Assembly (NCBI GenBank): GCA_002699125.1
Contig: PABI01000085.1
Span: forward strand, 19,613-83,612
Source of the DNA: Anaerolineaceae bacterium
GTDB taxonomy: Bacteria > Chloroflexota > Anaerolineae > Promineifilales > Promineifilaceae
DNA length: 64,000 nucleotides
Reading direction: 5' to 3'
Part shown: piece by piece, positions 52,505-61,183 of the stretch
How the letters are laid out: every line of letters begins with the position of its first letter
How positions within the stretch are numbered: position 1 is the first letter of the stretch
Translations under genes and position numbers: made by a program
Notes under the pieces: model-generated
Database searches by the model: none
Told to the model about the DNA's origin: nothing
The model's input: the letters and a program-made list of their open reading frames with translations, nothing else

Positions 52505-53806
52505 TTACAAAGCGGCCGCTTTGATTGCCTCGTCGGCCATGTCGCTGGTGTAGTTGCGCAGGCGCGGATAGCGCCAGGCAATGAGCGCCGTGAGCAGCAC
52601 CGTGGCCAGCCCGCCGGTGACAATGGCAATTGGCGCGCCAAAGACCGAGGCGACCAGTCCCGCTTCCAGTTCACCTAACTGCGGTCCGCCCATGAAAAAG
52701 ACCATGTTGACGCTGGTCATACGGCCGCGCAAATGGTCCGGCGTCAGCAGCTGACGCAAAGTGCCGCGAATGACCGTCGAGACCGTGTCGCCCGCACCCG
52801 TCAGGCCAAACAGCACGTATGAAAGGGCAAAGCTGGTGGAAAGGCCAAACAGTGCCGTGGCCACGCCGTACACACCCACACTTACCAGCAGCACCACGCC
52901 CTGGTGACGGATGTCGCGCCGCAGGGCCACAACTGCCCCGGCAATGAGTGCGCCAACCGGCTGGGCGGTGGCCAAAAAGCCGTACCCTTCCACGCCCAGC
53001 TTCAGCACGTCGGTGGCGACGATAGGCAGCATGGTGCGTGCCGAGGCGAAGAAGGTGGCAAAAAAGTCCAGCAACATCGTGCTGCGAATGAGCCGCGTTT
53101 TGAGCGTGAAGCGCACCCCTTCGATCAGCGCTGCCCAGCCCAAACCCTGACTAACGGAAACGGCCGCTTGCCCACGATAATTCATCAGCAGCAGTGACAC
53201 AATCACCGCCCCAAACGAAACCGCATCAATGGCGTACACCACCCCAACGTCAAATTGGCCCACCAATAGCCCAGACAAACCCGGCCCAACGATGGTGGCA
53301 ATTTGCCACAACACCGTGTTCAAAGTAACGGCATTGGCCAAATGTTCACGCGGCACCAGATTGGGCACAATCGACTGCCTGGCCGGTTCATCAAACGCTG
53401 ACGCAGCGGCCAGGGCTGCGCTGAGCAGGTAAATGATGGGGATAGTGATGCGGTCGGTGAAGGTGAGGATGGCTAAGGTGGCGGAGAAAATGGCTGCGGC
53501 CGTTTGCACCCAAATCAACAGTGTCCGACGATCCCGCGAATCGGCCAGCAGGCCGCCCAGCAGGGCAAAAATGATAATAGGAATGACCCGGGCCAGCCCC
53601 AAGGAACCCAGGCCGATGGCGCTGGCGTTCAGCTCCAGCGTACGGCCGAAAAATTCCACAGCATACGTTTGCCCGCGCAGCAGCTCAAACACGTGCCAGC
53701 TAATGGCAATCTGCTGCATTTGTGAGCCCATCGTCGAGAGCAGGCGGCCAAACCACAGCAGACGAAAATCACGATGTTGCAGCGCCACCAGGCGAGGTTG
53801 TTTCAT
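52505..53806 (-). CDS. MFS transporter (MFS_3, EntS-like)
   Basis: 433 residues, 12 expected membrane segments. Opening RDFRLLWFGRLLSTMGSQMQ and loop LADSRDRRTLL, the DRRxxL signature between helices 2 and 3, then DEPARQSIVPNLVPREHLANAVTLN, typical of this subgroup, which exports siderophores or drugs. There are no accessory genes. It stands alone, with the terminator of the upstream two-component operon directly before its promoter. Confidence 0.9.
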   Translation of the reverse strand: MKQPRLVALQHRDFRLLWFGRLLSTMGSQMQQIAISWHVFELLRGQTYAVEFFGRTLELNASAIGLGSLGLARVIPIIIFALLGGLLADSRDRRTLLIWVQTAAAIFSATLAILTFTDRITIPIIYLLSAALAAASAFDEPARQSIVPNLVPREHLANAVTLNTVLWQIATIVGPGLSGLLVGQFDVGVVYAIDAVSFGAVIVSLLLMNYRGQAAVSVSQGLGWAALIEGVRFTLKTRLIRSTMLLDFFATFFASARTMLPIVATDVLKLGVEGYGFLATAQPVGALIAGAVVALRRDIRHQGVVLLVSVGVYGVATALFGLSTSFALSYVLFGLTGAGDTVSTVIRGTLRQLLTPDHLRGRMTSVNMVFFMGGPQLGELEAGLVASVFGAPIAIVTGGLATVLLTALIAWRYPRLRNYTSDMADEAIKAAAL

Positions 53807-53817
53807 GCCAAATTCCC

Positions 53818-53852
53818 AAAAAAGAAGACCTCTATCTGGCCGACAGAGGTCA
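53818..53852 (-). terminator. Intrinsic terminator of the two-component operon
   Basis: On the minus strand GACCTCT pairs with AGAGGTC around an 11-base loop, followed by TTC and a run of T. It closes the kinase-regulator operon. Confidence 0.8.
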
Positions 53853-53912
53853 AAGATTGGCCTGATCCTACATCAGGTTAGGGGAAACGCCAATGTGCAA
53901 TTTGGGTGAGTG

Positions 53913-54560
53913 TTACTCCTTTGCTAACCCGTGTTTCTGGGCCAGCAGAGCCGCCTCCACCCGGCTGCGCACGTGCAGCTTTTGCAGCACGTTGGTCATG
54001 TAATGTTTGATCGTCTTCTCCGCCAGGTGCAGCCGCTCGCCGATTTCTCGGTTAGTCAATCCCTCGGCCACCAGGCTCAAAATGTCGCGCTCCCGGTCTG
54101 TCAACGTGGTCAACGGGTCGTCGTCTTCTTTGTTGGCGGTGAGTTCAAACAAGATGCCGCCGGCCAGCGCCGGGGAAATGTAAATGTCGCCACCGGCCAC
54201 CACGCGCACGGCGTTGGCCAGGTCGCGGGCGGTGACGCCTTTTAGCACGTAGCCTCTGGCGCCGGCTTTCAGGGCAGCCATCAGCGTGTCCTGGTCTTCG
54301 GAGACGGTGAGCATCATGATGCGCACCACGGGCCAGGCGGCGGCCACCTTACCGGCCGTGACGATGCCGCCGTCACCGGGCATAGTGACGTCAAGCAGCA
54401 GCACATCGGGCAGCAGGTTGGCCACCAGTGAAAACGCTTCTTCGCCGGAGCCGGCCTGGCCCACCACGGTAAAATCTGGTTCGCCGGCCAATGATTGGGC
54501 CACGCCCTCGCGGAACAGCGGATGGTCATCGGCAATGAGAATACGAATGGGATCAGACAT
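53913..54560 (-). CDS. NarL/LuxR-type response regulator
   Basis: 215 residues. Receiver domain with DD (11-12), phosphoacceptor Asp57 in LLLDVTMPGDGG, and Lys in YVLKGVTARDLANAV. The C-terminal HTH is LTDRERDILSLVAEGLTNREIGERLHLAEKTIKHYMTNVLQKL. DNA-binding output acts with the overlapping kinase gene (8 bases shared). GAGGTTGAAG precedes this ATG; a longer upstream frame is inside the kinase gene. Confidence 0.96.
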   Translation of the reverse strand: MSDPIRILIADDHPLFREGVAQSLAGEPDFTVVGQAGSGEEAFSLVANLLPDVLLLDVTMPGDGGIVTAGKVAAAWPVVRIMMLTVSEDQDTLMAALKAGARGYVLKGVTARDLANAVRVVAGGDIYISPALAGGILFELTANKEDDDPLTTLTDRERDILSLVAEGLTNREIGERLHLAEKTIKHYMTNVLQKLHVRSRVEAALLAQKHGLAKE

Positions 54561-55950
54561 CTTCAACCTCGGGAATAGACAGGGGCAGGATGGCGCGAAT
54601 GGTGGTGCCGTGGCCAACGGCGCTGTGCAGCTCAAATTGCCCACCCAGCAGCTCAACCCGCTCACGCATCCCCACCAATCCTAAACGCTCGTAAACGGCC
54701 GTTGCTTGCACATCAAACCCCGGCCCGCTGTCGGAAATTTCCACGGTGAGCTCTTCTCGCTCATGGGTAGTGTAAACGTTTACTGCCAGCCCGTTGCCTT
54801 CGGCGTGGCGGAAGCTGTTGGCCAGCGATTCTTTAAGCACGCGGTACGCCGTAATTTTGACGGGCAGCGGTGCCTGGTCGGGCAGTTGGCCCAGGGTGAG
54901 GGTGACATTGCAGCCGGTTTTCTTCTCAAAATCATGTACGGCGCGGCGAATGGTTTCCGTCAGGCTGATGGGGGCGATTTCCGGCAGACGCAGCCCGGCA
55001 GAGATGGTGCGCAGCTCTTCCATGGCCGATTCGGTAGCCAGCTGGATGGTGCGGAAATCTTTGCTGACTTCCGGCTTTTCATCTTCAAGCGCTTCGGAGA
55101 GTGATTCGATGCGCAGGAGGGCCAGAGCCAAATCCTGGGCGGGGCCATCGTGCAGATCGGCGGAGATGCGGCGCAGATGTCTTTCATTGAGGGCGGTGGT
55201 ACGGGCGGCCGCACGGCGGACACGGCCGTTTAACACCTCATTTTGCTGCAACAATTCATTTAGCTGGGTCACATTTTCTTGCAGCTCGTTTTGCTGGGAG
55301 ACAATGGTGTTGCTGGCCCGGCCCACAATGCCCGCCAGCAGTAAATAAATGGCGATCATCACCGCGGCCACCACCAGCCAGCTGCGATTCTGAGCGGCGC
55401 GAATTTCGGCTTCCAACCCGTCTGACGTCTGGTAAAACTCGGAAACGGCAATGATGGTATCGCTGCCGGCATCGCGCGAGGGGGCGTAGGTTTCGATGAG
55501 CGTGCCCCACTGTTCCCGCTCCAGCGCCTGCTCCGGCTTGTCCAAATCGCTGACTTCGGTCACCACCTCGCCGTTAAAGGCGGCGGCCAGGCCATCTTCA
55601 ATAGGGAACTGCTGGCCAATCAGCTCGGGATTAGTCGCGTACAGCACAACGCCATCGGGGGACCACACTTTAAAGGAAACAATTTGGGTACCTAACGAGG
55701 TGTCCGTGAGTAAGCGTTCCAGAGCGTCAACGTTGACGGCGTATTTATGTTCGCTGTTCGCCAATTCTTGCAGGTGGGGGGAGATGTAGCTGTCGACATA
55801 GAGGGCGGTGACGGCGGCGGTGCGGTTGGTAACGGCCGTTTCAATCTGCTGACTCATCCACAAGCCAATCCCCACCATGCCGCCCAGCATCACCAGAAAG
55901 CTAACCAGCATGTATCGCTGTGCCAGCGTCAACGATTTTTTGGCAACCAT
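54553..55950 (-). CDS. Sensor histidine kinase, HisKA_3 type
   Basis: 465 residues. Helix 1 near 13-33, an extracellular sensing region of about 155 residues with a possible dCACHE-like fold (SFKVWSPDGVVLYATNPELIGQQF), helix 2 near 191-209, a coiled segment (QQNELQENVTQLNELLQQNEV), then the dimerisation block with His267 in RRISADLHDGPAQDLALALLR and a HATPase with SGPGFDV and LGLVGMRERVELLGG. It pairs with the regulator gene downstream. GGAGTGGGGC precedes the ATG used. Confidence 0.94.
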   Translation of the reverse strand: MVAKKSLTLAQRYMLVSFLVMLGGMVGIGLWMSQQIETAVTNRTAAVTALYVDSYISPHLQELANSEHKYAVNVDALERLLTDTSLGTQIVSFKVWSPDGVVLYATNPELIGQQFPIEDGLAAAFNGEVVTEVSDLDKPEQALEREQWGTLIETYAPSRDAGSDTIIAVSEFYQTSDGLEAEIRAAQNRSWLVVAAVMIAIYLLLAGIVGRASNTIVSQQNELQENVTQLNELLQQNEVLNGRVRRAAARTTALNERHLRRISADLHDGPAQDLALALLRIESLSEALEDEKPEVSKDFRTIQLATESAMEELRTISAGLRLPEIAPISLTETIRRAVHDFEKKTGCNVTLTLGQLPDQAPLPVKITAYRVLKESLANSFRHAEGNGLAVNVYTTHEREELTVEISDSGPGFDVQATAVYERLGLVGMRERVELLGGQFELHSAVGHGTTIRAILPLSIPEVEDV

Positions 55951-55978
55951 GCCCCACTCCGTAAAACGCACTTAAATG

Positions 55979-56037
55979 ACCGCGGAGGACGCAGAGAAAA
56001 GGAGAAAACTCAGCGTTCTCTGCGCCCTCCGCGGTTC
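55979..56037. repeat. Inverted repeat of the GCGGAGGACGCAGAGA family
   Basis: ACCGCGGAGGACGCAGAGAA and TTCTCTGCGCCCTCCGCGGT are near-perfect arms around a short spacer. It lies between the divergent kinase and sigma-factor genes and shares wording with units at 1147, 28557 and 62402. Confidence 0.85.
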
Positions 56038-56222
56038 AAAAATCTATTCTAAAGAATGTTCAGAAATGGATTATACCGGCTTTGGTCTTTTGCTCACATA
56101 GACTAAGGTCTGATCAACTTTGCCCGATCGTCTGAACCGATTCGCGACCATCTCCCCTACTGTGGTACCAGCCAAAAATCTACAATGAACTTATTCAACT
56201 ACCAATTCTGGGAACTGTTTTT

Positions 56223-56768
56223 ATGAACGACGAAATGAAATTGTTACACCGTGCTCGCGCTTTAGACCAGGAAGCTCTGGCTGAAGTCCATAACCGATAT
56301 TACGATTCGATTTATCGTTACATCGCCTTCCGCGTCAATGACACGCCCACGGCCGAAGATTTAACCAGCGAAGTGTTTTTGCGGCTACTTAACGCCCTGC
56401 GCGATAAGTCTGCGCCGCAAAATACGCTGCGCGGCTGGCTGTACGGCGTGGCCTCGCATGTGCTCAAAGAGCATTACCGCAAAAAGAAACGTGACGGCTT
56501 CACGCTGCTCCACGACGACATTCCCTCAACCGAACAAGAGCCAGACCACCAGGTAGATACCATTTTGCAGAACGAAAATTTACGGGCCGTGATGCAGGGT
56601 CTAACGGAAGATCAGCAAAATGTGCTGGCCCTGCGCTTTGGCTTTGGCATGCCCATTCAGGAGGTGGCAGACAAGATGGGCAAAAGCGAAGGGTCGATCA
56701 AAATGTTACAGGCGCGGGCCATTGCCGCCATTTCTCAGCGCATGATGTTGCAAGGGGCATTAGCATGA
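56223..56768 (+). CDS. ECF-type sigma-70 factor
   Basis: 181 residues. Region 2 is YDSIYRYIAFRVNDTPTAEDLTSEVFLRLLNALRD, and region 4 is LTEDQQNVLALRFGFGMPIQEVADKMGKSEGSIKMLQARAIAAI; regions 1.1 and 3 are missing, as in ECF factors. Overlap of four bases (ATGA) with the membrane partner gene makes that protein a candidate anti-sigma or effector. A possible -10 CTACAAT lies 45 bases upstream. Confidence 0.94.
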   Translation: MNDEMKLLHRARALDQEALAEVHNRYYDSIYRYIAFRVNDTPTAEDLTSEVFLRLLNALRDKSAPQNTLRGWLYGVASHVLKEHYRKKKRDGFTLLHDDIPSTEQEPDHQVDTILQNENLRAVMQGLTEDQQNVLALRFGFGMPIQEVADKMGKSEGSIKMLQARAIAAISQRMMLQGALA

Positions 56769-58066
56769 AAATTGTTCAGGAGCAGATTTTGTTTGACTGC
56801 CTGGAGCAGTTTGAGGCTGGGGCTTCGGTAGAAGAACTGGTGACTAAATATCCCCATGCTGCGGCCGAAATTGAAAAGTTTTTGGCGGTGGCAGCCCACT
56901 TGCAGCAGTTGAATTTGCAGCCAGGCCTGGCCGCCAAACGACAGTCAGAGAAGCTGTTTTTGCAGCGGGCGGCACAGCTGCGTAACACTGAGCGCCAGGC
57001 ATGGTTTTCCTGGCGTAGTTTGCGGCGGACGCTGCTGCCTGTGGCTTCATTGGCAATGGTCACCGTTTTGTTTACCGTTACCTTGTTATTTGCCTCGACT
57101 GCGGCACTGCCGGGAGATTTGCTTTACGACGCCAAGCGGTGGGTGGAATCCTACCAACTGGAGCAGGCGGGGGACGCCACGGCCGTTTTCAATCTCGACA
57201 CCCAGCTCAACGAAGAGCGGATACGGGAAGTGAAAGCGATTTTGCGCACAGACGAGGTGGCCGAAGTCTCTTTTGAAGGCCGCATCAATACCAAGCAGGA
57301 CCGCAACTGGATCATCGGCGGGGTGCCGGTGAAGGTGAATGATGAGACTCAGGTGGATCGCTATGCCGGGGTCGGTGCGGTGGTGCTGGTGAACGGCCGT
57401 ACCCAAAACGGACATCTTTACGCCAGCCGCATCACTGTGCTGGCCGATGGGCCAGCGACAGCCACGCCCTCACCATCGGCAACAACATCACCAACACCAA
57501 CCACCACGATGACGGCCACGCCTACAACCAGCGCAACAGGCACAGCGATGGCTACGCCAACCGCCACGACGACCACAACGCCGACGGTTTCAGCCACGGC
57601 CACGGCAACCAGCACACCGACCGAGATGCCACCGACAGCCACGGCAACCGCCGTACCGCCCACACCAACCAGCGAACCTACCAGTGTGCCAACTGCCGTC
57701 GTGAACAACGACGATGACAACGATAACGACGGTGGCTCTGGCAGCAACGACAACGAAGGGGATGACAACAGCAACGATAACGGCGGCAGCAACGACAATG
57801 GCAATGACAATTCGGATGATGACAACGGTAACGACAATGATGGTGATGACAACAGCAATGACAACGATGGCGGCGACAACGACAACGACGATGATGGCAA
57901 TGATAATTCTGGTGACGATAACGACAACGATAATGACGACGATGACAATGACAACGACAATGATGACAATGAAAACGACGGTGGCAACAGCGGCAGCGGT
58001 GGCGGCGACAACGACAATGATAATGATGACAATGACAATGAAAACGGCCGTCGCGACGATGATTGA
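56765..58066 (+). CDS. DUF5667-like membrane partner with Asp/Asn-rich tail
   Basis: 433 residues. Cytosolic start of about 85 residues (LEQFEAGASVEELVTKYPHAAAEIEKFLAVAAHL) fits anti-sigma-type N-termini; a helix at 89-113; then LPGDLLYDAKRWVESYQLEQAGDATAVF (DUF5667) and a beta part, VSFEGRINTKQDRNWIIGGVPV, of the DUF5666 type. A Thr-Pro linker of about 95 residues follows, then about 115 residues of almost only Asp, Asn and Gly. Such a tail would bind divalent cations or act as a stiff polyanion outside. It is encoded by repeated GAC/AAC/GAT codons (57715-58050). Confidence 0.8.
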   Translation: MKIVQEQILFDCLEQFEAGASVEELVTKYPHAAAEIEKFLAVAAHLQQLNLQPGLAAKRQSEKLFLQRAAQLRNTERQAWFSWRSLRRTLLPVASLAMVTVLFTVTLLFASTAALPGDLLYDAKRWVESYQLEQAGDATAVFNLDTQLNEERIREVKAILRTDEVAEVSFEGRINTKQDRNWIIGGVPVKVNDETQVDRYAGVGAVVLVNGRTQNGHLYASRITVLADGPATATPSPSATTSPTPTTTMTATPTTSATGTAMATPTATTTTTPTVSATATATSTPTEMPPTATATAVPPTPTSEPTSVPTAVVNNDDDNDNDGGSGSNDNEGDDNSNDNGGSNDNGNDNSDDDNGNDNDGDDNSNDNDGGDNDNDDDGNDNSGDDNDNDNDDDDNDNDNDDNENDGGNSGSGGGDNDNDNDDNDNENGRRDDD

Positions 58067-58138
58067 TCCGCCCTGGTAAGCCCAAAACGTTACTTTTTAT
58101 CCTTCAAATTCACTCACTGGCGTATTGCGCCGAAGCCA

Positions 58139-58192
58139 ACCTCCCGCAGGATTAAGCGAAAAAAGTGTCCATAAGCGGAGCCTGCGGGAGGT
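58139..58192. repeat. Inverted repeat ACCTCCCGCAGG
   Basis: Twelve-base arms ACCTCCCGCAGG and CCTGCGGGAGGT around about 30 bases. It is in the leader of the DUF2723 gene, 16 bases before its start. Confidence 0.8.
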
Positions 58193-58208
58193 TTATTTGA
58201 GGAGAATT

Positions 58209-59744
58209 ATGTTCAAGTTGACAACCTTGCCCTCTTTTACCCGTTCAAATGAAGCCAGCAGCGACCTGCGGCAGTGGCTGGCCCGGCTCGATTGGATGTC
58301 TGTAGCCGTGTTTGGTCTGCCCCTGCTGCTCTACTGGCTGACGCTGGCACCCACCATTTACAACCTGGACAGCGCCGAATTCACAACGGCCGTTGCCACC
58401 AACGGCATCATCCGGGCCACGGGCTACCCGCTATATCTTCTGTTGGGCAAGGTCTGGTCCTGGCTGCCGCTGAGCAGCGACATGGGCTATCGCATGAACC
58501 TTTTCTCTGCCTTTTTAGGGGCACTGACGCTGCTGCAAGTGGAACATATTTTGCGCCGCCTCAAGGTGGATCCGTGGCTGCGGCTGGGGGCAATCGGCCT
58601 GCTGGCCACCGCGCCCTACTTCTGGGCCATGTCCCTCATTGCCGAGGTGTACACGCTGCACACGGCGCTCATGGCGGGCATCATCCTCAGCCTGCTGCGC
58701 TGGGCCGATGGCCCGACGCAGCTGCGCCTGGCGCTGCCCATCGTTTTAATGACGGCCAGCCTGGGCAACCACATGGCCACGGTGCTGCTGGTGCCCGGCG
58801 CGGTCTGGTATGTGCTTAACAGCCACCCGGCCCAGTTCAAAAATTGGCGGGTATGGTTTGCGGGGGGAACGGCCGTCCTTCTCGGCCTAACTGTCTTCCT
58901 CATTTTGCCCATTCGCTATGCGGGCCAGCCCACCTTCAACTATGCGGGTGAATATGACGCCAGCGGCGTGTTCCACCCGGCCAACCTGATGAGCCTTTCC
59001 GGGTTGTGGTGGCTCATCACCGGGCAATCCTTTGCCGGGCAGATGTTTGGCTACCAGCTAAACGAAATCTGGCCCCAGGTAACAGCCTACAGCGTGCAGT
59101 TGTGGACCGCTTTTCTGGCCATCGGCATTGGACCAGGGCTGCTGGGATTAGGTGCACTCACCCGGCGCAACTGGCGGTTGGGCGGCATGCAGCTGCTCAT
59201 GTTTCTGGCCAACGCCATCTTCTACATCAACTACCGCGTCATCGACAAGGACACGATGTTCCTGCCCACCTACCTTATTTGGGCCATCTGGTTGGGCGTG
59301 GGTTACCAGCAGTTGGTGCATTGGTTGCACAGCCAGGCACAGCCGCTGATCACACCCCGGCTCATTCGTTATCTGGCCGTCGGCGCGGTCATTTTGGCTG
59401 CCGGGCTGAACTGGGGGCTGGTGGATCGCTCTGAAGATTGGAGCACGCGTGAGATGGCCGAGACGATTTTGCAGGAGGTGGAGCCAAACGCGCTGGTGCT
59501 GGGCTGGTGGGACACGGTGCCTGCCGTGCAATATTTGCAGTTGGTCGAGGGCCAACGCCCCGATGTGCAAACCATCAACCGCTTCCTCATCTCTGGCGCG
59601 GCAATGGAGCAATTGGTCCTTAGCCAGATCGATGAGCGCCCCGTCTATATCAACAATCCGTCAATGACGTTGCTCCAGCAAACCACGGCCGTCCCTGTGG
59701 GACCCATCTACAAGCTGGAACCGCGTATTGAACCCATCCCGTAA
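58209..59744 (+). CDS. DUF2723 membrane protein
   Basis: 511 residues, about 11 membrane segments. The opening LYWLTLAPTIYNLDSAEFTTAVATNGIIRATGYPLYLLLGKVWSWL carries the DUF2723 Asp-Ser-Ala-Glu-Phe block and the TGYPLY motif. Vertebrate TMEM260 belongs here and is an O-mannosyltransferase, so a lipid-linked sugar transferase role in the envelope is inferred. TGAGGAGAATT precedes this ATG; the longer upstream frame crosses a repeat and was rejected. Confidence 0.88.
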   Translation: MFKLTTLPSFTRSNEASSDLRQWLARLDWMSVAVFGLPLLLYWLTLAPTIYNLDSAEFTTAVATNGIIRATGYPLYLLLGKVWSWLPLSSDMGYRMNLFSAFLGALTLLQVEHILRRLKVDPWLRLGAIGLLATAPYFWAMSLIAEVYTLHTALMAGIILSLLRWADGPTQLRLALPIVLMTASLGNHMATVLLVPGAVWYVLNSHPAQFKNWRVWFAGGTAVLLGLTVFLILPIRYAGQPTFNYAGEYDASGVFHPANLMSLSGLWWLITGQSFAGQMFGYQLNEIWPQVTAYSVQLWTAFLAIGIGPGLLGLGALTRRNWRLGGMQLLMFLANAIFYINYRVIDKDTMFLPTYLIWAIWLGVGYQQLVHWLHSQAQPLITPRLIRYLAVGAVILAAGLNWGLVDRSEDWSTREMAETILQEVEPNALVLGWWDTVPAVQYLQLVEGQRPDVQTINRFLISGAAMEQLVLSQIDERPVYINNPSMTLLQQTTAVPVGPIYKLEPRIEPIP

Positions 59745-59865
59745 CGGTAGTTCTATTTTATTTATGGAGGGCGCGGTGGCTGCTGAAGAGCAAGCCAACC
59801 ATGCTGGACGGCTTCTCCGCAGCGTCTCCGCGCCTCTACGTTAAATAACCTTCAAAGGAGGTTCT

Positions 59866-60348
59866 ATGAGTCAAGAACGAAAAGAAGCAGTTTATAGATT
59901 GATTATCACCGCGTTTGTTTTGCTGGGTGGCGTGTTGCTGCTGCCCTACGTGGGCCATGCCAGAGCGGCCATTAATTGGGAAATCTTTGGCGGAGCCTAC
60001 AGTCCGGATTTAAGCGTGAGTGATAACACGGGGTCACCGGGCAGCCAGTTTGGTTTTACCGGCACTGGCTACCAACCCAACCGGTTGGCCATCGTTTTTG
60101 TGAATGGTCAGGTGGTTGGCAGTGTCACCACAGACGGTAATGGCACGGCCACCTTCATCATTGACACAACCGGCGTGCCCGATGGCGATCTGACCGTGGT
60201 GATGGAGACGGATGCCAATGTGTCGGCCTTCAAAACCATTACGGTAGACAGCACCGAGCCGGTGGTGAGCCCGCCAGGTGGTTTTAGCGGCCCCTTGTTT
60301 GGTACGACGGGCAACAGCACGTTTTTGCCCTTTGTATCGCGTAATTGA
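59866..60348 (+). CDS. Small secreted protein, paralogue 1, ending in FLPFVSRN
   Basis: 160 residues. Signal helix (LIITAFVLLGGVLLLPYVGHARA), then WEIFGGAYSPDLSVSDNTGSPGSQFGFTGTGYQPN, a beta module close in type to IPT/TIG or Big domains, and VDSTEPVVSPPGGFSGP near the end. The C-terminus STFLPFVSRN resembles a short C-terminal form (FLPxVxRN) that I recall as common in Chloroflexota secreted proteins. CAAAGGAGGTTCT precedes ATG. Confidence 0.75.
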   Translation: MSQERKEAVYRLIITAFVLLGGVLLLPYVGHARAAINWEIFGGAYSPDLSVSDNTGSPGSQFGFTGTGYQPNRLAIVFVNGQVVGSVTTDGNGTATFIIDTTGVPDGDLTVVMETDANVSAFKTITVDSTEPVVSPPGGFSGPLFGTTGNSTFLPFVSRN

Positions 60349-60350
60349 GG

Positions 60351-60390
60351 TTATGTAGGGAACGGCCGTTCCAGGCCGTTCCCTACATAA
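60351..60390. terminator. Hairpin terminator between the two secreted paralogues
   Basis: Arms TTATGTAGGGAACGGCC and GGCCGTTCCCTACATAA, 17 bases, perfect, six-base loop. One arm carries an ACGGCCGT octamer. There is no strong T-run on plus, so termination may be partial. Confidence 0.7.
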
Positions 60391-60430
60391 CAAATTTCTA
60401 TCCTTATCTGTAGTTGCGAAGGAGGTAACT

Positions 60431-60898
60431 ATGAAACAATTCAGTCAACGGACAGTTGTGCGCACGGTGATTGCCCTGGTGATCCTGCTGGCAGGTGTAG
60501 CCATGGTGCCCTACGTCGATCGGCCCGCCGCCGCCCTGGAGTGGCGCATGATGGCCGGGGTGTATGCACCCGAGCTGTCGGTCCATGCCACAGAAGGGGC
60601 ACCGGGCAGCGCCTTTGCCTTTACCGGCTCCGGTTTTCCGGCGCACAGCGTGGCAACTTTGTTTGTGAACGGCCGTTACTTAGGCCGCGTCCGAACAGAT
60701 GGTCACGGTTCAGCCCAGTTCATCGTGCAAAGTCCGGCAGCCAGCATAGCTATCGGCCAGTACGACATTACGATGGAGGTAGACATGAACGCCTCGGCTA
60801 CGCAAGGCTTCAGCCTGCGTCATGATGCGCCTCTGGTGGGGGCCCCAGACGGTTTTGTTGGACCGACCTTTGGCTTTGGGCAGCGGCTGCCCCGCTAA
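60431..60898 (+). CDS. Small secreted protein, paralogue 2
   Basis: 155 residues, same plan as paralogue 1: signal helix (IALVILLAGVAMVPYVDRPAAA), WRMMAGVYAPELSVHATEGAPGSAFAFTGSGFPAHS, and a shared GAPDGFVGPTFG form. Its end is QRLPR, lacking the FLPFVSRN end. GAAGGAGGTAACT precedes ATG. Tandem copies suggest a local duplication; function unknown. Confidence 0.75.
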   Translation: MKQFSQRTVVRTVIALVILLAGVAMVPYVDRPAAALEWRMMAGVYAPELSVHATEGAPGSAFAFTGSGFPAHSVATLFVNGRYLGRVRTDGHGSAQFIVQSPAASIAIGQYDITMEVDMNASATQGFSLRHDAPLVGAPDGFVGPTFGFGQRLPR

Positions 60899-60901
60899 AA
60901 A

Positions 60902-60943
60902 GCTGTAATGGTGAGATAGCGGCACTATCTTCACCATTACAGC
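60902..60943. terminator. Terminator-like hairpin after paralogue 2
   Basis: GCTGTAATGGTGAGATAG and CTATCTTCACCATTACAGC pair with one mismatch around a five-base loop. A short CTCTGAAG follows. Confidence 0.7.
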
Positions 60944-61068
60944 CTCTGAAGTTCTGGCGGTCTGGTCACAACAAATGGTTTCCCAGAATCACTGTGGGCC
61001 AGGCCGCCGGAATGTTTTCATTGTACTCAATTTACAGGTTACAGTCATCTTCATTGAAACTTTATTTG

Positions 61069-61122
61069 TCACTCCTGCGAAGGCAGGAGGCTCATGGATT
61101 CCCGCGAAAGCGGGAATGACAC
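61069..61122. repeat. ATTCCCGCGAAAGCGGGAAT repeat unit
   Basis: GGATTCCCGCGAAAGCGGGA next to CTCCTGCGAAGGCAGGAG. The form ATTCCC-N-GGGAAT is well known as a dispersed bacterial repeat (dRS3 in Neisseria is of this form). It lies in the leader of the next gene. Confidence 0.8.
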
Positions 61123-61183
61123 ATAACGCGATTATTTTCTTGAAGAGTGGCAAAGGTCCTTGTCTACTCGAATAGGTGAAAAG

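Noticed and set aside
57418..58038. Leu/Ser-rich antisense frame opposite the Asp/Asn tract
   Set aside because: A reverse image of repeated GAC/AAC/GAT codons; the sense frame continues a recognised gene.
57715..58050. Possible CRISPR array in a repetitive tract
   Set aside because: Repeats are codon-level words of uneven period with no constant repeat or distinct spacers.
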